Shown here: positions 47,806-57,900 of the stretch, piece by piece
How the letters are laid out: each line of letters begins with the position of its first letter
How positions within the stretch are numbered: the stretch's first letter is position 1
From: Shinella zoogloeoides
Lineage (GTDB): Bacteria > Pseudomonadota > Alphaproteobacteria > Rhizobiales > Rhizobiaceae
Direction: 5' to 3'
Assembly: GCF_030733845.1 (NCBI RefSeq)
Contig: NZ_CP132311.1
Span: forward strand, 1,553,501-1,617,500
Length of the DNA stretch: 64,000 bases
Notes under the pieces: model-generated
Seen by the model: only the letters and a program-made list of their open reading frames with translations
Databases searched by the model: none
What the model was told of the DNA's origin: nothing
Translations under genes and position numbers: made by a program

Positions 47806-47825
47806 GTATCGGATGAAGGTCCCGA

Positions 47826-48455
47826 TTACTGGCTCTTGGCCGCCTTCTGGGCGTCTTCGAGCTTCTTGCGAGCTTCCTCGGCCTTCTTCTGCATTTCTTC
47901 CTGCAGCAGGCGCTGGCGCTCTTCGAGCTGCGACTGTTCGATCGGCTCGCCGTCGAAGACACCGGTGAAGCCCTCGAGCGAGATCTTGATCGGGTTCGGG
48001 GCGCGCTGGAAGTTGATCGAAGTGAAGACCACCTCGCCGCCCTTCTTGAGGCTTGCGATCATCTGGTCGGTCAAGAGCATTTCCGCGACGCACTTGTCGG
48101 GCATGCAGATCGCGTAGTCGATCCGCTGGCCCTTGCCGCCGTCGATCTGCATCTGGACGCCGGCCGGGATGAGGCGTGCGCTCGGAACCGAGATCTGCAT
48201 GATTTTGCGGTTGGTCTTGCCGGTGACGGTGATGAGGCCGACGGCCGTGATGAGCTGGCCGCTGTTTGCCGTCAGCAGGTTCTGCACGATGCAGACATCG
48301 TTGTCTTCCTGCTTGGTGCAGACCTTGAACCAGCCCTTCGGCGGCGCGGCCTGCTGCTGCTGTGCCAGCGATGCGGACGGCGCAGCCGCCATGGCAACGG
48401 AAGCAGCAAAGGCGGAAAGCACGGTCCGCTTGATGAGTTTGGATGTGAAGATCAT
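47826..48455 (-). CDS. Invasion-associated locus B (IalB) family protein
   Basis: 209 residues with a signal peptide ending near SLA|QQ (residue 31). The IalB core is about 40-165: WFKVCTKQEDNDVCIVQNLL, then VPSARLIPAGVQMQIDGGKG, and DYAICMPDKCVAEMLL, with cysteines that likely form disulfides. The C-terminus is a charged helix (QSQLEERQRLLQEEMQKKAE). In Bartonella, IalB is linked to erythrocyte entry, but in free-living relatives the role is unknown. It is probably periplasmic. Confidence 0.9.
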   Translation of the reverse strand: MIFTSKLIKRTVLSAFAASVAMAAAPSASLAQQQQAAPPKGWFKVCTKQEDNDVCIVQNLLTANSGQLITAVGLITVTGKTNRKIMQISVPSARLIPAGVQMQIDGGKGQRIDYAICMPDKCVAEMLLTDQMIASLKKGGEVVFTSINFQRAPNPIKISLEGFTGVFDGEPIEQSQLEERQRLLQEEMQKKAEEARKKLEDAQKAAKSQ

Positions 48456-48731
48456 AACGAGTTCGGTCTCCTGAAAATCCGGTGCCGGAGCGACGACGCC
48501 CCTCCTGGGCCCCTCTAGGGCGTTTTGGTCAGCCGTGCGCTCTCCTGTCGGCGAAATGAGGCATTTGCATGACCCGCTTCGGCGTAACCTGTTACAATGG
48601 GCCGCGCCGGATATCCAGCCTTTCCTTGCGAAAATCCCGCATGCCTTCTATTTCCCGCCCCGTCACGCTACCGTCCCGTTCCGGGCGGCTATAATGAACG
48701 AGAATCATCCGGACCTGACGAGGAGAGACCC

Positions 48732-50543
48732 TTGCGCGCCTTCCCGATGGCTGTTGCCGTCTCAATGCTTTGCCTTGCCGCCACGCCCGGCTTTGCCGCG
48801 CCCGTGCACGGGATCGCGATGCACGGTGAACCGGCCCTGCCGCCGGATTACAAGCATTTCAGCTACGTCAATCCGGATGTGAAGAAGGGCGGGCGCATCG
48901 CCTATGGCGTCGTCGGCACCTTCGACAACCTCAATCCCTTCATCCTCAAGAGCATGCGCACGACCGCACGTGGTGTCTGGGATCCGGAATTCGGCAACCT
49001 CGTCTACGAATCACTGCTGCAGCGCTCGCGCGACGAAGCCTTCACCATGTACGGCCTGCTCGCCGAAACGGTGGAATGGGACGACGACCGCACCTTCGTG
49101 CAGTTCAACCTCAATCCGAAGGCGCGCTGGTCGGACGGCGAGCCCGTGACGCCCGAAGACGTCATCTTTACCTTCCAGCTTCTGCGCGACAAGGGCCGCA
49201 CGCCCTTCAACCGGCGCCTCGAAAGCGTGGCCAAGCTGGAGAAGGTCGGCGAACGCGGCGTGCGCTTCACCTTCAACGATAAGGCCGACCGCGAAATCCC
49301 GCTGCTTCTCGCCCTCTCGCCGATCCTGCCAAAGCATGCGATCGACGTCGAAACCTTCGAGCGCACGTCCCTCGCCGCTCCCCTGGGCTCCGGCCCCTAC
49401 AGGGTGACGCAGGTGAAGCCCGGCGAGAAGGTCGTTTTCGTCCGCAACCCGGACTATTGGGCCAAGGACCTGCCGTCGAAGATCGGCTTCGACAATTACG
49501 ACGAAATCTCCGTCGAGTATTTCCTGCAGGACAACACGCTGTTCGAGGCCTTCAAGAAGGGCGAGATCGACCTCTACCAAGAGGGCAATCCGACGAAATG
49601 GGCGCGCGGCTACGATTTCCCGGCCGCCGTGTCCGGCGCCGTCGTCAAGGACGCGGCCAAGCCGAAGACGCCTTCCGGCATGCTCGGCTTCGTCTTCAAC
49701 ACGCGCCGCCCGGTCTTCCAGAACAGGGAATTGCGCAAGGCATTGACGCTGGCCTTCGATTTCGAATGGGTGAACCGCAGCCTTTTCGAAAACGCCTACA
49801 AGCGCACGGAGAGCTACTGGCAGAATTCCGAGCTCAGCTCGATGGGCGTGCCGGCCGACGCGCGTGAGCGCGAGATCGTCGGCACGGCCATTTCCCGCAT
49901 AGAACCGGACATCCTCGCCGGCACGCACCTGTTGCCCAAGACGGACGGCTCCGGCCGCGACCGCAAGGTGCTGCGCGAGGCGATGGATTATTTCGAGAAG
50001 GCCGGATACGCCATTAAGGGTGGTCGCATGGTCGATGCCAGCGGAAAGCCGCTGACCTTCGAGATCATGACGCAGAATGCCGACCAGGAGAAACTGGCGC
50101 TCGCCTACCAGCGATTCCTCAAGGCGCTGGGCGTCAGCGCCGGCATCCGCACGGTCGATGATTCGCAGTACCAGAGCCGCAGCCAGACCTTCGACTATGA
50201 TGTGATCATCAGGGCGTTTCCCTCGTCGCTCTCGCCGGGTGTCGATCAGATAAGCTATTGGAGCTCGATCACCCGCGACCGGCAGGGCAGCTCGAACTTC
50301 GCGGGGCTCGCCGATCCCGATGTCGACCGCATCCTCGAGGCCATGCTGAACGCACGCACGGCGGAGGATTTCCGCTCGGCCGTGCGCCTGCACGACAGGA
50401 TGCTGCTTTCGGGCTACTATGTCGTTCCGCTCTACCATCTCGGCGAGCAATGGGTCGCCCATTCGAAACGCATCGCCCGGCCGGAAACGGTTCCGCTCTA
50501 CGGCTTTCAGTTCCCGACATGGTGGGACGAGCGGGCACAGTAA
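48732..50543 (+). CDS. Peptide/oligopeptide ABC transporter substrate-binding protein (YejA-like)
   Basis: 603 residues from a TTG at 48732, with GAGGAGAGA 3 bases upstream; the frame upstream to 48597 is non-coding in style. A signal peptide (LRAFPMAVAVSMLCLAATPG) ends near GFA|AP. The SBP_bac_5 fold is recognised by YVNPDVKKGGRIAYGVVGTF, then LVYESLLQRSRDEAF and LGSGPYRVTQVKPGEKVVF. It delivers peptides or other substrates from the periplasm to an ABC permease that is not in the window. Confidence 0.93.
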   Translation: MRAFPMAVAVSMLCLAATPGFAAPVHGIAMHGEPALPPDYKHFSYVNPDVKKGGRIAYGVVGTFDNLNPFILKSMRTTARGVWDPEFGNLVYESLLQRSRDEAFTMYGLLAETVEWDDDRTFVQFNLNPKARWSDGEPVTPEDVIFTFQLLRDKGRTPFNRRLESVAKLEKVGERGVRFTFNDKADREIPLLLALSPILPKHAIDVETFERTSLAAPLGSGPYRVTQVKPGEKVVFVRNPDYWAKDLPSKIGFDNYDEISVEYFLQDNTLFEAFKKGEIDLYQEGNPTKWARGYDFPAAVSGAVVKDAAKPKTPSGMLGFVFNTRRPVFQNRELRKALTLAFDFEWVNRSLFENAYKRTESYWQNSELSSMGVPADAREREIVGTAISRIEPDILAGTHLLPKTDGSGRDRKVLREAMDYFEKAGYAIKGGRMVDASGKPLTFEIMTQNADQEKLALAYQRFLKALGVSAGIRTVDDSQYQSRSQTFDYDVIIRAFPSSLSPGVDQISYWSSITRDRQGSSNFAGLADPDVDRILEAMLNARTAEDFRSAVRLHDRMLLSGYYVVPLYHLGEQWVAHSKRIARPETVPLYGFQFPTWWDERAQ

Positions 50544-50662
50544 AGAGGCTATCCCCAGAATTGGGGTTACCTCCAGGTAACCTGTTGAAAGCGGCGGCGG
50601 GCGCGACTATCTCGGCGGTAAGTTTGAACCGGAATTTTCCGGCGTCTCGAAAGGATAACCGG

Positions 50663-51334
50663 ATGGAAGCCATTACGATCGATGTCGTCTCCGACGTCGT
50701 CTGCCCCTGGTGCTACCTCGGCAAGAAGCGGCTCGACAAAGCCATCGAGAGCGTGAAGGACGAACTGGCCGTCGCGGTGACCTTCCGCCCCTATCAGCTC
50801 AATCCCGACATGCCGCCGGAAGGCGTCGATCACAAGAAGCACCTCGCCGAAAAACTCGGCGGGGCCGATGCCGTCGAGCGCGCACACGACATGCTGGCCG
50901 GTCTCGGCCACGAAGCCGGCATCGATTTCGATTTCCCGGCGGTGAAGATCAGCCCGAACACGCTCGACGCCCACCGCCTGCTGCGCTGGGCGATGATCGA
51001 GGGCTCCGAGGTGCAGGGCCGTGTCGCGCTCGCGCTTTTCAAGGCCTATTTCGAGGAGGGCCGCAATGTCGGCGACCGCGCCGTGCTGCTTGACGTCGCC
51101 GAAGCCGCCGGCATGGACCGCGCCGTCGTGACAGCCCTCTTCTCGGCCGGCGCGGATGTCGATTCGGTCAAGGAGGAGATCGACATGGCCCGCGACATGG
51201 GCGTCACCGGCGTTCCCTGCTTCATCATCGACAACAAATATGCCGTGATGGGCGCCCAATCGGTGGACGTCCTGACCGATGCCTTCCGCGAGATCGCCGC
51301 GATGAAGGCGCAGGAACGCGTCGGCAAGAACTGA
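50663..51334 (+). CDS. DsbA family oxidoreductase (FrnE-like)
   Basis: 223 residues from the ATG at 50663 (MEAITIDVVSDVVCPWCYLG). The active site is CPWC in VVCPWCYLGKKRL; the C-terminal GVTGVPCFIIDN (cis-Pro loop) completes the thioredoxin-like fold, with a helical insert between. There is no signal peptide, so it is a cytoplasmic FrnE-type protein, linked in other bacteria to oxidative-stress tolerance. It is convergent with mfd. Confidence 0.93.
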   Translation: MEAITIDVVSDVVCPWCYLGKKRLDKAIESVKDELAVAVTFRPYQLNPDMPPEGVDHKKHLAEKLGGADAVERAHDMLAGLGHEAGIDFDFPAVKISPNTLDAHRLLRWAMIEGSEVQGRVALALFKAYFEEGRNVGDRAVLLDVAEAAGMDRAVVTALFSAGADVDSVKEEIDMARDMGVTGVPCFIIDNKYAVMGAQSVDVLTDAFREIAAMKAQERVGKN

Positions 51335-51367
51335 GAGGCGGCAGCCGGATGAGGGGCAATCCTGACC

Positions 51368-54300
51368 TCAGCCCCCCTGCTTCGCTAGCCCTGCAAGCTG
51401 CGTCATCACCTGTGCCGCGCCCGTCAGGCGCTTTTCCGGCGTCGGGTAGTCGCGCGCAAGGAAGAGGCTCTGGTCGGGCCTGATTTTCGCCAGCGTGCCC
51501 TGCTTGGCGATGTAGCCGACCAGTGCCGCCGGATTCGGGAATTCCTTGTTGCGGAACTGCACGACGACGCCCTTCGGCCCGGCATCGAGTTTTTCGACAT
51601 TCGCCACGCGGCAGAGCGACTTGATGTACACGATCTTCAAGAGGTGCTGCACCTCGATCGGCAACGGGCCGAAGCGGTCGATCAGTTCAGCGCCGAAGGC
51701 GTCGATGTCGCCGAGCTCCGTGATTTCCCCGAGGCGGCGGTAGAGGCCGAGGCGCAGGTGCAGGTCCGGCACGTACTCGTCGGGGATCATGACCGGCGTG
51801 CCGACGGAAATCTGCGGCGACCAGCCGCTGTCGGCGACTTCCTCATCGCCCTTGATCTCGGCGACGGCCTCTTCGAGCATCTGCTGGTAGAGCTCGAAGC
51901 CGACCTCCTTGATATGGCCGGACTGTTCCTCGCCGAGCAGGTTGCCGGCGCCGCGGATGTCGAGATCGTGGCTCGCAAGCTGGAAGCCGGCGCCGAGCGT
52001 ATCGAGCGATTGCAGCACCTTGAGGCGGCGTTCGGCCATGCCCGTCAGCGTGCGGTTGACCGGCAGCGTCAGCAGCGCGAAGGCGCGCACCTTCGAGCGT
52101 CCGACGCGGCCGCGAAGCTGGTAGAGCTGCGCAAGGCCGAACATGTCGGCGCGGTGGATGATCATCGTGTTTGCCGTCGGCACGTCGAGGCCCGATTCGA
52201 CGATGGTCGTCGACAGCAGCACATCGTACCGGCCTTCGTAGAAGGCGTTCATGATGTCCTCGAGCTCCGTCGCCGGCATCTGGCCATGCGCGACGGCGAC
52301 CTTCAGCTCGGGCACGTCCTGCCGCAGGAAATCGTGGATTTCCGAGAGGTCGCTGAGGCGCGGGCAGACGTAAAAACTCTGGCCGCCGCGATAATGCTCG
52401 CGCATCAGCGTTTCGCGGATGACGAGCGGATCGAACGGCGAGATGAAGGTGCGCACCGCCATGCGGTCGACCGGCGGCGTGGTGATGAGCGAGAGCTCGC
52501 GCACGCCCGTCATGGCGAGCTGCAGGGTGCGGGGGATCGGCGTCGCCGAGAGCGTCAGCACATGCACGTCGCTCTTCAGTTCCTTCAGCCGCTCCTTGTG
52601 TTTCACGCCGAAATGCTGCTCCTCGTCGATGATAAGCAGGCCGAGATTGGCGAACTTGATCGATGAGCCGAGCAGCGCATGGGTGCCGACGACGATGTCC
52701 GTCTTGCCCTCGGACAATTCCTTCTTCGTCAGCGCCAGTTCCTTCGAGCCGACAAGGCGGGAGGCCTGTTGCAGGCGGATCGGCAGGCCGCGGAAACGAT
52801 CGGAGAAGGTCTTGAAGTGCTGGCGGGACAGGAGCGTCGTCGGCACGACGACGGCGACCTGCACGCCGTTCATCGCGGCGATGAAGGCGGCGCGCAGCGC
52901 CACTTCCGTCTTGCCGAAGCCGACGTCGCCGCAGACGAGCCGGTCCATCGGCCGGCCGGCGCCGAGATCCTCGCGCACCGCATCAATGGCGTTCGCCTGG
53001 TCGTCCGTCTCGTCATAGGGGAAGCGGGCGGCGAATTCGTCATAGATGCCGTCGGGCGCCGACAGCACCGGCGCGTGGCGCACGAGGCGCGCGGCGGCGA
53101 TCTGGATGAGGCCATTCGCCATGTCGAGCAGGCGCTTCTTGAGCTTGGCCTTGCGCGCCTGCCAGGCGACGCCGCCAAGCTTGTCGAGCAGCGCATCGGT
53201 GCCCTCGCCGCCGTAGCGCGAGAGCAGGTCGATGTTCTCGACCGGCAGGAAGAGTTTCGCTTCGTCCGCATAGACGAGCTCGAGGCAGGCATGCGGCGCC
53301 CCCGCCGCCTCGATGGTGCGAAGGCCGACGAAACGGCCGATGCCGTGCTCGGCATGCACGACGATAGAGCCCTCGTCGAGGCCGGCGACCTCGGTGATGA
53401 AGTCCGCGCCGCGCTTGCGCCGCTTGGCGCGCCGCACCATGCGGTCGCCCAGGATGTCCTGTTCGCCGATGACGACGATATCGCCGGCCTCGAAACCGCT
53501 TTCGAGGCTGAGCACCGCAGAACCCGCCTCGCCCGGCTTCAGCTTGCGCAGATCGGAGAATTTCCCGACCGGCACGATATTGCCGAGGCCGTGTTCGGAA
53601 AGCACCTGCAACAGGCGGTCCAGAGAGCCCTCCGACCATCCCGTCACCAGGACCTTCGCGCCGGCGGCCCGCTTGTCGGCAATGTGCTTGACCGTCTGGT
53701 CGAAGACGTTGACGCGGCTGCCGTCGGCATCCTCGCTGCCCGCCGGTCGCGCCCAGCGCATGCCCGGCCGCGCCGCGACGGTTTCGACATGCCGCGCCTC
53801 GCCTTCATGCTCGTTGAAGGGCGAAAGGCGGATGGCGTTGCGTTCGTCGAGTTCGCGCGCGAAACGCTCGGCATCGAGATAAAGCTGGCCGGGCGGCACG
53901 GGCTTGTAGGGCGTGGCCTGCGCCACCTGCCCCTTGCCGGGCGTCGCGGACGCCGTACGGGCGTCGTAATAGTCGCGCACGAGCCGCGAGCGCTCGACGG
54001 CCGCCTCCCGCACCGTATGGTCCGTGACGATGCGGAAGCCCTGCAGGTAGTCGAACGCCGTTTCCAGCCCGTCGTAGAACAGCGGCAGCCAATGTTCCAT
54101 GCCGGCATAGCGCCGGCCCTCGGAGACTGCCTGATAGAGCGCGTCGTCCCGCGTCGCCGCGCCGAAGGAGGCGAGATAGTGCTTGCGGAAATGCGAGATC
54201 GTCTCCGGCGTCAGCGTCACCTCGCTCATCGGGTTGAGGTCGAGGGAACGCGCCTGGCCGGTCGTGCGCTGGCTCGCGGGGTCGAAGGAACGGATGCTTT

Positions 54301-54880
54301 CCAGCGTGTCGCCGAAGAAATCGAGGCGTACCGGCTCGAGGCTGCCGGGCACGAAGACGTCGAGAATGCCGCCGCGCACCGCATATTCGCCGACTTCGCG
54401 CACGGTCGCCACACGGTCGAAGCCGTTGCGCTCCAGCCGCGCGGCGACATCGTCCATGCGGATCTGATTGCCGGGCCTTGCCGAGAAGGCGAAGCTTTCG
54501 ATGATGTCACGCGGCGCCGTCTTCTGCAGCATGGCATTGACGGTGACGAGCACGATGGCCGGATGCGGCTTCTTCTGGTGGGCGATCAGCGCCGAAAGCG
54601 CGGAAAGCCGGCGTGCGGACACTTCCGCGCTCGGCGAGACGCGGTCGTAGGGCAGGCAGTCCCAGCCGGGCAGGGTCAGCACCGGAATGTCGGGCGCGAC
54701 GAAGCCGAGCATCTGTTCGAGGTCGGAAATGCGCTGGCCGTCCGACAGCACGTAGGCGACGGGGCCGGAAGCGCGGGCAAGGTCGGCAAGGATCAGCGGC
54801 TCGACGCCCGAGGGCACCGCGCCGATCGTCATCGGCCGCCCGGCGGCCGCGACGCGTTCAGGGGAAAATCCGGGAATCAT
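51368..54880 (-). CDS. mfd: Transcription-repair coupling factor
   Basis: 1170 residues from the ATG at 54880 (MIPGFSPERVAAAGRPMTIG), overlapping the sdhE stop (ATGA). The domains are in order: a UvrB-like N-terminus (about 40-350), the CarD-like RNA-polymerase interaction domain (near 470-560), then the helicase with GDVGFGKTEVALRA and DEEQHFGVKH, and the C-terminal TRCF domain. It releases stalled RNA polymerase and recruits UvrA, so it links functionally to the uvrA gene 15 kb away. The longer frame to 55216 is the antisense reading of sdhE and is not coding. Confidence 0.97.
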   Translation of the reverse strand: MIPGFSPERVAAAGRPMTIGAVPSGVEPLILADLARASGPVAYVLSDGQRISDLEQMLGFVAPDIPVLTLPGWDCLPYDRVSPSAEVSARRLSALSALIAHQKKPHPAIVLVTVNAMLQKTAPRDIIESFAFSARPGNQIRMDDVAARLERNGFDRVATVREVGEYAVRGGILDVFVPGSLEPVRLDFFGDTLESIRSFDPASQRTTGQARSLDLNPMSEVTLTPETISHFRKHYLASFGAATRDDALYQAVSEGRRYAGMEHWLPLFYDGLETAFDYLQGFRIVTDHTVREAAVERSRLVRDYYDARTASATPGKGQVAQATPYKPVPPGQLYLDAERFARELDERNAIRLSPFNEHEGEARHVETVAARPGMRWARPAGSEDADGSRVNVFDQTVKHIADKRAAGAKVLVTGWSEGSLDRLLQVLSEHGLGNIVPVGKFSDLRKLKPGEAGSAVLSLESGFEAGDIVVIGEQDILGDRMVRRAKRRKRGADFITEVAGLDEGSIVVHAEHGIGRFVGLRTIEAAGAPHACLELVYADEAKLFLPVENIDLLSRYGGEGTDALLDKLGGVAWQARKAKLKKRLLDMANGLIQIAAARLVRHAPVLSAPDGIYDEFAARFPYDETDDQANAIDAVREDLGAGRPMDRLVCGDVGFGKTEVALRAAFIAAMNGVQVAVVVPTTLLSRQHFKTFSDRFRGLPIRLQQASRLVGSKELALTKKELSEGKTDIVVGTHALLGSSIKFANLGLLIIDEEQHFGVKHKERLKELKSDVHVLTLSATPIPRTLQLAMTGVRELSLITTPPVDRMAVRTFISPFDPLVIRETLMREHYRGGQSFYVCPRLSDLSEIHDFLRQDVPELKVAVAHGQMPATELEDIMNAFYEGRYDVLLSTTIVESGLDVPTANTMIIHRADMFGLAQLYQLRGRVGRSKVRAFALLTLPVNRTLTGMAERRLKVLQSLDTLGAGFQLASHDLDIRGAGNLLGEEQSGHIKEVGFELYQQMLEEAVAEIKGDEEVADSGWSPQISVGTPVMIPDEYVPDLHLRLGLYRRLGEITELGDIDAFGAELIDRFGPLPIEVQHLLKIVYIKSLCRVANVEKLDAGPKGVVVQFRNKEFPNPAALVGYIAKQGTLAKIRPDQSLFLARDYPTPEKRLTGAAQVMTQLAGLAKQGG

Positions 54881-55185
54881 GCGCTGATGTCTTTGAAGAG
54901 GGGCGAAAAATCGGGGCGGTAGGCGGCGATGCGCGGAAAGAGGCCGTCCTTGAATTCGCCCGGCACCGGCTTTTCGCCGGTCACCCATTTGACGAGGTCG
55001 TTGTCCTCCTCGGCCATGATGCGTTCCAGCTCGTCGAGCTCCCTTTCGGAGAGCGTCGCGATCTCGGCATCGGCGAAGCCGCCGAGCACCAGGTCCATCT
55101 CGCGGATGCCCCTGTGCCAACAGCGGAAAAGGATGCGCTTGCGGCGCGCGTCGATCCCGGCGCTCGAGCGTGTCGTTCCCGTCAT
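54877..55185 (-). CDS. sdhE: Succinate dehydrogenase assembly factor SdhE
   Basis: 102 residues from the ATG at 55185 (MTGTTRSSAGIDARRKRILF). The key RGxxE motif appears in WHRGIREMDLVLGGF. Family proteins help attach FAD to SdhA and FrdA. It overlaps mfd by 4 bases; this neighbour pair is common in alphaproteobacteria. The 5' part of the longer frame to 55566 lies inside the recG gene and is not coding. Confidence 0.93.
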   Translation of the reverse strand: MTGTTRSSAGIDARRKRILFRCWHRGIREMDLVLGGFADAEIATLSERELDELERIMAEEDNDLVKWVTGEKPVPGEFKDGLFPRIAAYRPDFSPLFKDISA

Positions 55186-55348
55186 GATCGTTCTCGCTTT
55201 CCAACCCGCAATGCAATTTTCCGTAGGCAATTCCGGACGGAAAACCGCCCGCACTTTTCCTAGAATTGCTTTCGTCGCGCTTCTATAGACCGGCAAAAGC
55301 CGCTTGTCAGCCTTGCCAAAGCGTCCTTCTCCGGCGATTTTGGCCGCC

Positions 55349-57454
55349 ATGCGTCCCGCCCTTCTCGATCCGCTCTTCGCTCCCCTCTCCTCGCTTCCGG
55401 GCATCGGCCCGAAGCTGGGAGATCTGTTCGCGCGCCTGCTCGGCCAGGAGAGCATCGAGGACTGCCGCGTCATCGACCTCGTCTTCCATTTCCCGCACTC
55501 GATCGTCGACCGGCGCAACCAGCCGGGCATCGCCCATGCGCCGCAGGGCGTCATCGTCACGATCACCGGGCGCGTTGACCGCCACCAGCCGCCGCCGCCC
55601 GGAAAGTCGAGCCAGCCCTACCGGGTGTTCCTGCACGACGAGACGGGGGAACTGGCGCTCACTTTCTTCCGGGTCAAGGGCAACTGGCTGGAAAAGGCGC
55701 TGCCGATCGACGAGACGATCGTGGTCAGCGGCAAGGTCGACTGGTTCAACGGCCGCCCCTCCATGGTGCATCCCGACTACATGGTCCGGCTCGGCGAGGC
55801 GGAAAACCTGCCACTGGTCGAGCCCGTGCATGGCCTCACCGCAGGCCTCACCGCCCGCGTGTTGCGCAAGGCGGTAGAGGCGGCCATCGCCCGCGTGCCC
55901 CACCTGCCGGAATGGATCGAGCAGACGCTGTTGCAGCGCCAAAGCTTTCCCTCCGCCTTCGACGCCATCCACCGACTGCACGACCCGCGCGACGAGACGG
56001 ACCTCGATCCGCAGGCTCCCGCCCGCCGGCGGCTTGCCTATGACGAATTCCTCGCCGGGCAGATCTCGCTCGCCCTCGTTCGCCAGCGCCTGCGCAAGGT
56101 CGCCGGCCGCCCGGTGAAAGCAACGGGCGCCCTCAGCCGTCCGGTCATAGATGCCCTGCCCTTTTCGCTCACCAACAGCCAGCGGGCCGCGATCGCCGAG
56201 GTGCTGAAGGACATGGCCGGCGAGCAGCGCATGCTGCGGCTGCTGCAAGGCGATGTCGGCGCCGGCAAGACGGCGGTCGCGCTGATGGCGATGCTCGCGG
56301 CCGTCGAATCCGGCGGGCAGGCCGTGCTCATGGCGCCGACGGAAATCCTCGCCCGCCAGCATTTCGCCACGCTCTCGCGCATGGCGGCGCCTTCGGGCGT
56401 CACCATCGACGTGCTCACCGGCCGCACGAAGGGTCGCGAGCGCGACGCGATCCTCGAACGCATCGCTTCCGGTAAGACGCAGATCGTCATCGGCACGCAT
56501 GCGCTCTTCCAGGACAACGTCGCCTACAGGGACCTCGTGCTTGCCGTCGTGGACGAGCAGCACCGCTTCGGCGTGCACCAGCGCCTGCGCCTGACCGCCA
56601 AGGGCATCTCGCCGCACATGCTTGTGATGACGGCGACGCCCATACCGCGCACCCTCGTGCTCGCCGCCTTCGGCGACATGGACGTGTCGAAGCTCATGGA
56701 GAAACCCGCCGGCCGCAAGCCGATCCAGACGGTCGTGGTGTCGCAGGAGCGTGTCGGGGATATCGTCGATCGCCTGCGCGCCGCGCTCGCCGAGGGCAAG
56801 AAGGCCTATTGGATCTGCCCGCTGGTCGAGGAGACGGAGGAAAGCGAACTGATGTCCGTCGAGGAACGGCATGCGACGCTCGCCGGTATTTTCGGAGATG
56901 CCGCCGGCCTCGTGCACGGCCGCATGAGCGGACCGGAGAAGGACGCCGCCATGCTGGCCTTCAAGAATGGCGAGACGCGGCTTCTGGTGGCGACGACCGT
57001 GGTGGAGGTCGGCGTCGACGTGCCGGACGCCTCCATCATGGTGATCGAGCACGCCGAGCGCTTCGGCCTCGCCCAGCTTCACCAGTTGCGCGGCCGTGTC
57101 GGGCGCGGCGAAGAGGCGTCGAGCTGCATCCTGCTCTACAAGGGACCGCTCAGCGAAAACGGCCGGGCCAGGCTCTCCATCCTGCGCGAGACGGAGGACG
57201 GCTTCCGCATCGCCGAGGAAGACCTGAAGCTGCGCGGCGAAGGCGAGCTTCTCGGCACGCGGCAATCCGGCACGCCCGGCTTCGTCGTGGCGAGCCTCGA
57301 AGCCCATGGCGACCTGCTGGAGATCGCCCGCAGGGATGCGGCCTATGTGCTGGAGCGTGATCCCGACCTGACGGGAGAACGCGGCGAGGCGATCCGCACC
57401 CTGCTTTACCTCCACCGCCGCGACGAGGCGATCCGCTTCCTGCGCGCCGGCTGA
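55349..57454 (+). CDS. recG: ATP-dependent DNA helicase RecG
   Basis: 701 residues from the ATG at 55349 (MRPALLDPLFAPLSSLPGIG). The wedge OB domain is at about 60-170. The helicase motifs are GDVGAGKTAVALMAMLAA (motif I), DEQHRFGVHQR (DEQH box), MTATPIPRTLVLAAFGDMD and TTVVEVGVDVPDASIMVIEH. It remodels stalled forks and Holliday junctions. It is divergent from sdhE-mfd across about 160 bases. Confidence 0.97.
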   Translation: MRPALLDPLFAPLSSLPGIGPKLGDLFARLLGQESIEDCRVIDLVFHFPHSIVDRRNQPGIAHAPQGVIVTITGRVDRHQPPPPGKSSQPYRVFLHDETGELALTFFRVKGNWLEKALPIDETIVVSGKVDWFNGRPSMVHPDYMVRLGEAENLPLVEPVHGLTAGLTARVLRKAVEAAIARVPHLPEWIEQTLLQRQSFPSAFDAIHRLHDPRDETDLDPQAPARRRLAYDEFLAGQISLALVRQRLRKVAGRPVKATGALSRPVIDALPFSLTNSQRAAIAEVLKDMAGEQRMLRLLQGDVGAGKTAVALMAMLAAVESGGQAVLMAPTEILARQHFATLSRMAAPSGVTIDVLTGRTKGRERDAILERIASGKTQIVIGTHALFQDNVAYRDLVLAVVDEQHRFGVHQRLRLTAKGISPHMLVMTATPIPRTLVLAAFGDMDVSKLMEKPAGRKPIQTVVVSQERVGDIVDRLRAALAEGKKAYWICPLVEETEESELMSVEERHATLAGIFGDAAGLVHGRMSGPEKDAAMLAFKNGETRLLVATTVVEVGVDVPDASIMVIEHAERFGLAQLHQLRGRVGRGEEASSCILLYKGPLSENGRARLSILRETEDGFRIAEEDLKLRGEGELLGTRQSGTPGFVVASLEAHGDLLEIARRDAAYVLERDPDLTGERGEAIRTLLYLHRRDEAIRFLRAG

Positions 57455-57545
57455 ACAAGCGAGCACGCCCCACAAAATCGTGATTTCGCCGGGAGCGCGC
57501 GTGAAGGCATACTTCCCATCGCACCAGCGAAGAAGGAGAAATGCC

Positions 57546-57761
57546 ATGAAGACAGTTCTCGTAGTCGCAGCAATGCTCGGCCTCTCGGCATCCGCAGCCT
57601 TTGCGGATTGCGCCTGGCACAACCAGACGTCGGCGGAAGCCAAAGTCGACAAGACCATCACGACCGCGAGCGTGACCACCACCGAAAAACAATCCCGCCT
57701 CTCGGCGGAGGCCGATCGGATCGTTCTGGACGAGCAGCAGGACGCTGACGTCAAGGAATAG
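57546..57761 (+). CDS. Small exported protein, 71 residues
   Basis: The start at 57546 has GAAGGAGAA about 6 bases upstream. A signal peptide (MKTVLVVAAMLGLSASAAFA) is followed by a mature part of about 51 residues (DCAWHNQTSAEAKVDKTITT and a charged helix). One cysteine lies near the mature start. No family recognised. It could be a short periplasmic stress or metal-linked protein, but this is a guess. Confidence 0.65.
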   Translation: MKTVLVVAAMLGLSASAAFADCAWHNQTSAEAKVDKTITTASVTTTEKQSRLSAEADRIVLDEQQDADVKE

Positions 57762-57796
57762 GTCGTTCCGGGCCGCCCCGCTTATAGAGTTTGTCA

Positions 57797-57885
57797 GGGA
57801 AAAGTGGGAACCGGTTTTCCCGAAAAGACAAACGAAAACAAAAGAATTTAGAGCATGTCTGGTTCAACCTGAACCTGATATGCTC
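57797..57885. repeat. Pair of palindromic intergenic repeat elements
   Basis: Two dyads in the 139-base gap: GGGAAAA with TTTTCCC (57797-57821), and a nested perfect palindrome with outer arms GAGCAT / ATGCTC and inner arms GGTTCA / TGAACC (57851-57885). Their style matches mosaic intergenic palindromes of Rhizobiaceae (RIME-like). They may act as a terminator for either flanking gene. Confidence 0.6.
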
Positions 57886-57900
57886 CAGGGGCGGCTCGCC

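Noticed and set aside
51368-55216. A 1282-codon minus-strand frame for mfd
   Set aside because: The part beyond 54880 is sdhE read in another frame; the ATG at 54880 overlaps the sdhE stop as expected for coupling.
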